DNA from: Tannerella sp.
Lineage (GTDB): Bacteria; Bacteroidota; Bacteroidia; Bacteroidales; Tannerellaceae
Length of the DNA stretch: 7,355 bases
Assembly (NCBI GenBank): GCA_031263835.1
Contig: JAISEZ010000214.1
Location: 1-7,355 of the forward strand
Direction of reading: 5' to 3'
Numbering within the stretch: position 1 is the stretch's first letter; each line of letters starts with the position of its first letter. The notes beneath the pieces were generated by a model. That model saw only the letters and a program-made list of their open reading frames with translations, was not told where the DNA came from and did no database searches. This document shows, one piece after another, positions 1-5,369 of this stretch. A program made the position numbers and the translations under genes.

Positions 1-14
1 TAATAATCAGGTGG

Positions 15-22
15 CAAATATA
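15..22 (-). promoter_or_regulatory. Promoter-like -7 box pointing out of the left edge
   Basis: On the minus strand this is TATATTTG, matching TAnnTTTG. Transcription would begin near position 8 and leave the window leftwards, towards a gene that cannot be seen. No -33 box is clear at the usual spacing, and the surroundings are AT-rich, so a chance match is possible. Confidence 0.35.
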
Positions 23-179
23 CGTCTTTTTTTCGACAGAAGCGTTGTCTGAAAATAAATGGGCTAACTCTTTTTTTGAGGTGCCGGAGAAAAATAAACC
101 TGCAAACGATAAAGAAAGAAGTTCCTGTTTCTGATACCAAAATTATTGGCGATGAAGCGTTGAATTTTACCGTTAATTA

Positions 180-207
180 TACTGCGCCCGACATGGTTTT
201 GTGCATT
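180..207 (+). repeat. Third, diverged copy of the TACTGCGC...CATGGTTTT...TGCAT motif
   Basis: The sequence TACTGCGCCCGACATGG followed by TTTTGTGCATT matches the arm motif at 4971-4999 with a few substitutions and is in the same orientation. It stands alone here, about 180 bp beyond the carB stop. Three copies in 7.4 kb of intergenic DNA suggest a family scattered through the genome. Confidence 0.6.
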
Positions 208-215
208 CCGGGCTG

Positions 216-265
216 ACGTCCGGTCGTGGTCGGAAGGTTATAATTTTCCGACCACGACCGGGCGT
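216..265. repeat. Hairpin with 20-bp arms downstream of carB
   Basis: The arms at 216-235 and 246-265 are complementary at 19 of 20 positions (16 uninterrupted, core CCGGTCGTGGTCGGAA) around a ten-base AT-rich loop. It lies about 120 bp beyond the carB stop. Neither strand has a U-run directly after it, so it is not a typical intrinsic terminator, though such a strong hairpin could still stop or stabilise transcripts. It may also be a REP-like intergenic palindrome. Confidence 0.85.
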
Positions 266-360
266 TGCCGTTGGGCTGGGTTATAACGGACTTTCAGCCC
301 TTAGTTGCTACTTGATACATCCATGCGCAGGCAAATCGCCCGCAAGCTGCGTCTGCGTAC

Positions 361-381
361 TAAAACGGTTTGCCGTACCGT
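361..381 (-). terminator. Possible weak intrinsic terminator after carB
   Basis: Directly after the carB TGA the minus strand reads ACGGTACGGCAAACCGTTTT: a five-base stem (ACGGT/ACCGT) with a seven-base loop, or a four-base stem with a CAAA loop, then a short T run. The stem is short and the T run only four bases, so this is a weak candidate. Confidence 0.25.
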
Positions 382-382
382 C

Positions 383-3300
383 TCAGTATTCGTCCCAGCT
401 TTTGATTTGCATATCGTCCGGGGCGAGCGTGCAGAAGGCGGTGATGAAGGCGCCGGCCAGGCGGGCGTTGGTGAGCAGGGGGACGTTCAGGTCGATGGCT
501 GCGCGGCGGATTTTGTAACCGTTGTCCAGTTCGTCGGCCGTCAGGTTGCGCGGGATGTTGACCACCATGTCGATTTTATGCTCGTGGAGTAGCGTGAGCG
601 CCTGCGGCTGACGGGTGTCGCTCGGCCAGTAAACCTGCGTGCTCTCAATGCCGTTTTCGTGGAGAAAGCGGTACGTGCCGCCCGTGGCGTAGAGGTTGTA
701 TCCCTTTTCCCGCAGCAGGCGGACGGCGTCGAGCATGGATACTTTCTGACGCGGCGCGCCGGTGGAGAGGAGGATGTTTTTCTCCGGAATCCGGTAACCG
801 ACGGACAGCATGCTCTTCAGGACGGCTTCGGAAATGTCGTCGGCGATGCAGCCCACTTCGCCGGTGGAGGCCATGTCGACGCCCAGCACGGGGTCGGCCT
901 TCTGCAGGCGGTTGAAGGAGAACTGCGAAGCCTTGATGCCGACACAGTCGAGGTCGAATTCGTTCTTGCCCGGTTGCTCGACGGGCAACCCCAGCATGAT
1001 GCGGGTCGCCAGGTCGATGAAGTTTATCTTCAGTACCTTGCTCACGAACGGGAAACTCCGCGAAGCACGCAGGTTGCATTCAATCACTTTGATTTCGTTG
1101 CCCTTGGCCAGGTACTGGATGTTGAACGGGCCGGAGATGTTCAGTTCGCGGGCAATCTGACGGCTGATGCGCTTGATGCGGCGGACGGTTTCGACGTAGA
1201 GTTTCTGCGCCGGAAACTGGATGGTGGCGTCGCCGCTGTGGACGCCGGCAAACTCGATGTGCTCGCTGATGGCGTACATGACCATTTCGCCGTTGCAGGC
1301 GACCGCGTCGATTTCCACCTCCTTGGCTTCCTCGATAAACTGGCTGACCACGACGGGATGTTTCTTGCTGACGTTGGCCGCCAGTTGCAGGAAACGCACC
1401 AGCTCTTCGCCGTTGGAGCAGACGTTCATCGCGGCGCCGCTCAGCACGTAGCTGGGACGTACCAGCACGGGAAAGCCGACTTCGCGTACGAAGGCGTTGA
1501 CGTCGTCCAGACTGCTGAGTTCCTTCCAGCGCGGCTGGTCGACGCCGATGCGGTCGAGCATGGCGGAGAACTTGTGGCGGTCTTCGGCGTTGTCGATGCT
1601 GCGGGCGCTGGTGCCCAGAATGGGTATCCGGTGTTCGTCCAGACGGACGGCCAGGTTGTTCGGTATCTGTCCGCCGGTGGAGACGATGACGCCGTGCGGA
1701 TTCTCGAGTTCGAGTATGTCCATGACGCGCTCGAAGGTCAGTTCGTCGAAGTAGAGGCGGTCGCACATGTCGTAATCCGTCGAGACGGTTTCGGGGTTGT
1801 AGTTAATCATGACCGAACGGTAGCCTTCGCGCCGGATGGTGTTCAGCGCCTGCACGCCGCACCAGTCGAACTCGACGGACGAGCCGATGCGGTAGGCGCC
1901 CGACCCGAGCACGACGATGGAACGGCGGTCGCCGAGGTAATGCACGTCGTTCTCCCGGTCGCTGTACGTCAGGTACAGGTAGTTTGTCTGCGCCGGATAT
2001 TCGGCCGCCAGCGTGTCGATTTGCCTGACCGCCGGCACGATGCCCGAACGCTTGCGGTAGTCGCGTACCCGGTCCAGGTGTTTTTCCTCCATCCCGTCCT
2101 TCCACAGGGCGCGGGCAATCTGGAAGTCGGAGAAGCCTTCGACCTTCGCCCTGCGCAACAGGTCGCGGCTCAGCACGTCCGCCAGGCCGTCCGGCCCGTC
2201 CGCCGGCGACAGGGCTTCGAGCGCCTCCGCCGTGCGGATGATGTTCATCAGCTTGTAGAGAAACCACTTGTCTATCTTCGTCAGGTCGTGAATCCGGTCA
2301 ACGGTATATCCGGCGCGAAACGCCTTGCTGATGATGAAAATCCGGCGGTCGGTCGGTTCGTTCAGCGCGCGGGCGATGTCGGTGATGACGATTTCCTTGT
2401 TTTCCACAAAGCCGTGCATGCCCTGCCCAATCATCCGCAGGCCTTTCTGGATAGCCTCTTCGAAGGTGCGCCCGATGGCCATGACCTCGCCGACGGACTT
2501 CATGCTGCTGCCCAGTTCGCGCGCCACGCCCTGAAACTTGCCCAAATCCCAGCGCGGAATCTTGCAGACGACATAGTCCAGCGCCGGTTCAAAGAAGGCC
2601 GGGGTGGTCCGGGTGACCGAGTTTTTCAGTTCGAACAGGCCGTATCCCAGCCCCAGCTTGGCGGCTACGAAGGCCAGCGGATAGCCGGTCGCCTTCGAGG
2701 CCAGCGCCGACGAACGGCTCAGGCGGGCGTTGACCTCAATGACGCGATAGTCTTCGCTCGCGGGGTCGAGGGCGTACTGCACGTTGCACTCGCCCACGAT
2801 GCCGATGTGGCGGATGATGCGGATGGCCAGCTCGCGCAGCTTGTGGTATTCGGAATTGGTCAGCGTCTGCGACGGCGCAATCACGATGCTTTCGCCCGTG
2901 TGGATGCCCAGCGGGTCGAAGTTTTCCATGTTGCAGACGGTGATGCAGTTGTCGTAGCGGTCGCGCACGACTTCGTATTCTATCTCCTTCCATCCCTTCA
3001 GGCTTTTCTCGACCAGTACCTGCGGCGAGAAGGAGAAGGCTTTTTCGACCAGCACGTTCAGTTCCTCTTCGCTGTTGCAGAAACCGGAACCCAGTCCGCC
3101 AAGCGCGTAGGCGGCGCGGATGATGACGGGATAGCCGAGCTGCGCGGCGGCGCGGCGGGCGTCTTCGGGCGTCTCGACGGCTTCGCTTTGAATCGTCTTC
3201 ACCTGTATCTCGTCCAGCTTTTTGACGAACCGCTCGCGGTCTTCCGTGTCGATGATGGCCTGCACCGGCGTGCCGAGCACCTGTACGCCGTATTTCTCCA

Positions 3301-3619
3301 GAATGCCGTTCCGGTAGAGCGTCACGCCGCAGTTCAGTGCCGTTTGCCCGCCGAAAGCCAGCAGGATGCCGTCCGGCTGTTCCCTGCGGATGACCTTCTC
3401 GACGAAAAACGGCGTGACGGGCAGGAAATATACTCTGTCGGCCACGCCCTCGGACGTCTGGACGGTGGCGATGTTGGGGTTAATCAGCACCGTCCGGATG
3501 CCTTCTTCCCGGATGGCCTTCAGGGCCTGCGAACCGGAATAGTCGAACTCGCCGGCTTCGCCGATTTTCAGCGCGCCGGAACCCAGTACCAATACTTTCT
3601 TTACGTTTTGCTTGTCCAT
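383..3619 (-). CDS. carB: Carbamoyl-phosphate synthetase large subunit CarB
   Basis: This cytosolic subunit makes carbamoyl phosphate from bicarbonate, two ATP and ammonia channelled from CarA. The 1078 residues are close to the E. coli length of 1073 and show the usual duplicated synthetase. The first half (about 1-400) has a pre-ATP-grasp fold (LGSGALKIGEAGEFDYSG, 12-29) and an ATP-grasp domain with Arg128, Arg168 and the metal-binding VIEVNARLSRSS (293-304). An oligomerisation region spans about 400-555. The second half (about 556-935) repeats this with LGSGAYRIGSSVEFDW (571-586), Arg681, Arg721 and VIECNLRASRSF (845-856). An MGS-like regulatory domain occupies about 940-1078. The ATG at 3617-3619 gives the expected N-terminus; no Shine-Dalgarno is evident, and the stop is TGA. 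carA lies 204 bp upstream on the same strand, so co-transcription is likely. Oddly, many signatures, and the regulatory pocket, look eukaryotic (CPS1-like) rather than like E. coli. Identity is certain; effector specificity is inference. Confidence 0.98.
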   Translation of the reverse strand: MDKQNVKKVLVLGSGALKIGEAGEFDYSGSQALKAIREEGIRTVLINPNIATVQTSEGVADRVYFLPVTPFFVEKVIRREQPDGILLAFGGQTALNCGVTLYRNGILEKYGVQVLGTPVQAIIDTEDRERFVKKLDEIQVKTIQSEAVETPEDARRAAAQLGYPVIIRAAYALGGLGSGFCNSEEELNVLVEKAFSFSPQVLVEKSLKGWKEIEYEVVRDRYDNCITVCNMENFDPLGIHTGESIVIAPSQTLTNSEYHKLRELAIRIIRHIGIVGECNVQYALDPASEDYRVIEVNARLSRSSALASKATGYPLAFVAAKLGLGYGLFELKNSVTRTTPAFFEPALDYVVCKIPRWDLGKFQGVARELGSSMKSVGEVMAIGRTFEEAIQKGLRMIGQGMHGFVENKEIVITDIARALNEPTDRRIFIISKAFRAGYTVDRIHDLTKIDKWFLYKLMNIIRTAEALEALSPADGPDGLADVLSRDLLRRAKVEGFSDFQIARALWKDGMEEKHLDRVRDYRKRSGIVPAVRQIDTLAAEYPAQTNYLYLTYSDRENDVHYLGDRRSIVVLGSGAYRIGSSVEFDWCGVQALNTIRREGYRSVMINYNPETVSTDYDMCDRLYFDELTFERVMDILELENPHGVIVSTGGQIPNNLAVRLDEHRIPILGTSARSIDNAEDRHKFSAMLDRIGVDQPRWKELSSLDDVNAFVREVGFPVLVRPSYVLSGAAMNVCSNGEELVRFLQLAANVSKKHPVVVSQFIEEAKEVEIDAVACNGEMVMYAISEHIEFAGVHSGDATIQFPAQKLYVETVRRIKRISRQIARELNISGPFNIQYLAKGNEIKVIECNLRASRSFPFVSKVLKINFIDLATRIMLGLPVEQPGKNEFDLDCVGIKASQFSFNRLQKADPVLGVDMASTGEVGCIADDISEAVLKSMLSVGYRIPEKNILLSTGAPRQKVSMLDAVRLLREKGYNLYATGGTYRFLHENGIESTQVYWPSDTRQPQALTLLHEHKIDMVVNIPRNLTADELDNGYKIRRAAIDLNVPLLTNARLAGAFITAFCTLAPDDMQIKSWDEY

Positions 3620-3660
3620 AATATTCTGCTGTTATTGTTGCAAATCGGGAATCAGGAGTC

Positions 3661-3807
3661 AGTAGTTAGTAGATAGTAGTTAGTAGGGGGCTGCCGGCGG
3701 AAAAGCCGTACATTTCCATCGGGGCTATTTGATTTTGTATATGAACTGATGTATCCATTCTACTAACTGCTAACTGCTATTCTACTAACTACTATCTACT
3801 AACTACT
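3661..3807. repeat. Perfect 26-bp inverted repeat in the carA-carB gap
   Basis: The 26 bases at 3661-3686 are the exact reverse complement of 3782-3807, separated by 95 bp. Both arms consist of TAGTTAGTAG/TAGATAGTAG words. The structure fills most of the 204-bp spacer and would form a long, AU-rich hairpin in a carA-carB transcript. No U-run follows it, so it does not look like a standard terminator; it could attenuate carB, protect the 3' end of carA mRNA, or simply reflect two opposed copies of a dispersed repeat. Confidence 0.9.
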
Positions 3808-3815
3808 ATTCTACC
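3741..3815. repeat. Dispersed TAGT/AGT-type repeat copy, 3' of carA
   Basis: On the plus strand it opens with the core ATGTATCCATTCTACT (3749-3764) and continues with CTAACTG, CTAACTA and CTACTAT words to 3815. It ends nine bases beyond the carA stop. Positions 3741-3765 match 5316-5340 at 22 of 25 bases, with the 16-base core identical. Its right part forms one arm of the 26-bp inverted repeat. Confidence 0.8.
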
Positions 3816-3823
3816 GATTCTCC

Positions 3824-4909
3824 TTATTGATTGAAAACCATTTCCGTGAAACGGTCGAAAATAAACTCCGTATCCGTCGGGCCGCTGCAGGCCTCGGGAT
3901 GGAACTGGGCGGTGAAGAAGGGTTTGGTCCTGTGACGGATGCCCTCGTTGGTGTCGTCGTTCATGTTGACGAAGAGAGGTTCCCAGTCCGCGCCCAGCGT
4001 ATGGCTGTCGACCGCGTAGCCGTGGTTCTGCGAGGTGATGAAACACCGGTCGGTGCCGACCATCCTCACCGGCTGGTTGTGGCTGCGGTGTCCGTACTTC
4101 AGCTTGTAGATGCTTGCGCCGCCGGCCTTGGCCAGCAGCTGGTTGCCCATGCAGATGCCGCAAACGGGCCGGCTGTCCGGCAGGGCGCGGCGGATATGCT
4201 GCACGGCGGCGTCGCACGTGTCCGGGTCGCCGGGGCCGTTGCTGATAAAGAGGGCGTCGTAGTCCAGCGTATGGAAGTCGTAGTCCCAGGGCGTGCGAAT
4301 CACCGTCAGGCCGCGCTTCAGCAGACAGCGGATGATGTTGTGCTTCACGCCGCAGTCCAGCAGGACGATTTTCTTCTTTCCCGCGCCCGCGCCGTAGGTG
4401 ATGACTTCGCGGCACGATACGCGCGCCACCTGATTGATGGCGTTCGGGTCGTAGAAGTCGATTTCACCGGGGTCGTCCAGTACGATTTTCCCCTTCATGC
4501 TGCCTTTTTCGCGCAGCAGCTTGGTGAGGGAACGTGTGTCGATGCCGTAAAGTCCGGGAATCCGTTCGCCGGTCAACCACTCCGAAAGGGAGTCGACGGC
4601 GTTCCAGTGACTGTAGTCGTGGCTGTAGTCGCTGACGATGATGGCGTCGGCATGGATGCGTTCGCTTTCCATGAAGGCGGAAAGGCCGTCGGGCCGGAGC
4701 GCGCGGTCGGGCGCGCCGTAGTTGCCTATCAGCGGATAGGTCAGTACCATCAGCTGGCCGGCATAGGAAGGGTCGGTCAGGCTTTCGGGATAGCCGGTCA
4801 TGGCGGTGTTGAATACTACTTCGCCCGCTACCGGCCGCTCATACCCGAAACAAAAGCCCTGAAATTCGCTTCCGTCGTCTAAAATCAAGGTTGCTGTCCG
4901 TTCGTTCAT
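3824..4909 (-). CDS. carA: Carbamoyl-phosphate synthetase small (glutaminase) subunit CarA
   Basis: This subunit hydrolyses glutamine and passes ammonia to CarB. At 361 residues it is slightly shorter than E. coli CarA. The N-terminal CPSase small-chain domain (about 1-135) includes FNTAMTGYPESLTDPSY (33-49) and YGIDTRSLTK (121-130). The C-terminal class I glutamine amidotransferase domain (about 178-361) has SNGPGDP (223-229), the nucleophile elbow GICMGNQ with Cys253, SQNHGYAVD (293-301), and QFHPEA with His337 and Glu339. The Cys-His-Glu triad is intact, so the glutaminase should be active. The elbow reads GNQ where E. coli has GHQ. The stretch 308-350 (EPLFVNMNDDTNEG, then KPFFTAQFHPEA) resembles human CPS1 more than E. 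coli CarA. The ATG at 4907-4909 gives the expected N-terminus directly before the TLILDDGSEFQG strand, and the leader before it is AT-rich without a Shine-Dalgarno. carB follows after 204 bp; the PurF-like gene is 439 bp upstream across a repeat-filled gap. Confidence 0.98.
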   Translation of the reverse strand: MNERTATLILDDGSEFQGFCFGYERPVAGEVVFNTAMTGYPESLTDPSYAGQLMVLTYPLIGNYGAPDRALRPDGLSAFMESERIHADAIIVSDYSHDYSHWNAVDSLSEWLTGERIPGLYGIDTRSLTKLLREKGSMKGKIVLDDPGEIDFYDPNAINQVARVSCREVITYGAGAGKKKIVLLDCGVKHNIIRCLLKRGLTVIRTPWDYDFHTLDYDALFISNGPGDPDTCDAAVQHIRRALPDSRPVCGICMGNQLLAKAGGASIYKLKYGHRSHNQPVRMVGTDRCFITSQNHGYAVDSHTLGADWEPLFVNMNDDTNEGIRHRTKPFFTAQFHPEACSGPTDTEFIFDRFTEMVFNQ

Positions 4910-4925
4910 ATATATAATTTCAAAG

Positions 4926-4954
4926 ATTCAATGATTCAAAAATTCAATGATTCA
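4926..4954. repeat. Direct 13-bp repeat ATTCAATGATTCA (two copies)
   Basis: ATTCAATGATTCA occurs at 4926-4938 and again at 4942-4954, a 16-bp period, within the 50 bases upstream of the carA ATG. It is AT-rich and built from ATTCA words. It may be a simple-sequence expansion or part of the carA leader; no full promoter consensus is visible in it. Confidence 0.75.
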
Positions 4955-4970
4955 TGCGAATCGGCAGTTG

Positions 4971-5316
4971 TACTGCACGCGGCATGGTTTTTGTGCATGA
5001 CCGTGAAAAATAAATGATTACCACGGAGATACCCCCGGAAAAATCACCGATTCCCGTTGGGGAATTGCTGATTCCCCATGGGGAATTGCCGGTTCCCGTT
5101 GGGGAATTGCCGATTCCCGTTGGGGAATTGCCGATTCCCCATGGGGAATTGCCGGTTCCCGTTGGGGAATTGCCGGTTCCCGTTGGGGAATTGCCGATTC
5201 CCCCTGGGGAATTGCCGGTTCCCCCTGGGGAATTACCGATTCCCCAGGGGAAATTTGCCCTGTACGAATCTGTTTTTATCCTTATTTCCATGCAAAAAAC
5301 CATGCCACGCGCAGTA
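4971..5316. repeat. Inverted ~28-bp motifs enclosing the 21-bp array
   Basis: The sequence at 4971-4999 and the reverse complement of 5289-5316 share the motif TACTGC(A/G)CG(C/T)GGCATGG followed by a T run and TGCATG. They differ by two substitutions and one base of length. The arms lie 289 bp apart and enclose the whole tandem array, so the unit resembles a non-coding element with terminal inverted repeats, or a very large stem-loop in the operon transcript. No transposase gene and no clear target-site duplication are seen, so calling it a miniature mobile element is only a hypothesis. Confidence 0.7.
5028..5259. repeat. 21-bp tandem palindromic repeat array, ten units plus one degenerate unit
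   Basis: Nine consecutive 21-bp units run from 5049 to 5237, followed by a 22-bp diverged unit (5238-5259) and preceded by a diverged unit (5028-5048). Each unit carries an inverted repeat such as ATTCCCCATGGGGAAT; the centre varies (CCCGTTGGGG, CCCCATGGGG or CCCCCTGGGG) and the first dinucleotide is GA or GG. Across unit borders the arms also form a seven-base stem with a five-base loop, GGGGAATTGCCGATTCCCC, so the transcript could fold into a row of small hairpins. Because 21 is a multiple of three and the unit lacks stops, several frames stay open on both strands; I do not regard these as genes. The array lies in the leader or operon gap upstream of carA. Confidence 0.95.
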
Positions 5317-5369
5317 TAAACTAATGTATCCATTCTACTGACTACTATCTACTGACTACTAACTACTGA
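5316..5369. repeat. Dispersed TAGT/AGT-type repeat copy overlapping the 3' end of the PurF-like gene
   Basis: It shares the 16-base core ATGTATCCATTCTACT (5324-5339) and the following CTACTGACTACTATC words with the copy behind carA, in the same orientation. It directly abuts the inverted motif at 5289-5316. Read on the minus strand, its right part encodes SVVSSQ and the TAG stop (5349-5351) of the PurF-like gene, so the repeat has become coding sequence or has replaced the original stop. Confidence 0.8.

Larger units (their letters stand above)
1..382. other. Intergenic region downstream of carB, no gene seen
   Basis: Apart from the promoter-like box, the dispersed motif copy, the hairpin and the weak terminator listed separately, the region holds AT-rich DNA with several T and A runs at 25-110. 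A six-base inverted repeat GGGCTG (273-278)/CAGCCC (295-300) lies beside the strong hairpin, and GGTTATAA occurs at both 236-243 and 279-286. Open frames here (for example 201-518 and 305-592 on the plus strand) run antisense into carB and have no recognisable protein features. Confidence 0.7.
4910..5348. other. Repeat-filled gap between the PurF-like gene and carA
   Basis: This 439-bp gap is far wider than normal for genes of one operon. It is almost wholly accounted for by four repeat types: the ATTCAATGATTCA pair, the inverted 28-bp motifs, the 21-bp array and a TAGT/AGT block. Little unique sequence remains (about 5000-5027 and 5260-5288). No convincing separate promoter for carA is seen; AT-rich stretches near 4910-4950 come close to TAnnTTTG without matching. 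Confidence 0.75.

Noticed and set aside
201..592. Small plus-strand genes at 201-518 and 305-592
   Set aside because: They overlap the strong hairpin and the antisense 3' end of carB, and their translations show no protein-like features or start signals.
659..3676. A 1005-codon open frame on the plus strand opposite carB, with similar long frames opposite carA (3827-4882) and the PurF-like gene (5493-7124)
   Set aside because: Each lies in exact codon register with the sense gene, so its stops would need TTA, CTA or TCA sense codons, which these GC-rich genes almost never use. The translations show no recognisable domains.
3620..3823. Intrinsic terminator or separate carB promoter in the carA-carB gap
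   Set aside because: The inverted repeat lacks a following U-run and has a 95-bp spacer, and no TAnnTTTG match lies suitably upstream of the carB ATG.
5028..5259. CRISPR array
   Set aside because: There are no unique spacers; the units are directly adjacent 21-bp tandem copies, and no cas gene is present.
4944..5333. A 129-codon minus-strand frame with GNSPTGT-type heptads, and plus-strand frames at 5014-5319 and 5078-5341
   Set aside because: The 21-bp unit is a multiple of three without stops, so frames stay open on both strands automatically. There is no start context, no known domain and no reason to favour one frame; a low-complexity protein cannot be fully excluded.
4910..5348. Pyrimidine-responsive riboswitch or PyrR-type attenuator ahead of carA
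   Set aside because: No conserved riboswitch core, leader peptide or terminator/antiterminator pair could be recognised; the gap is accounted for by repeats.
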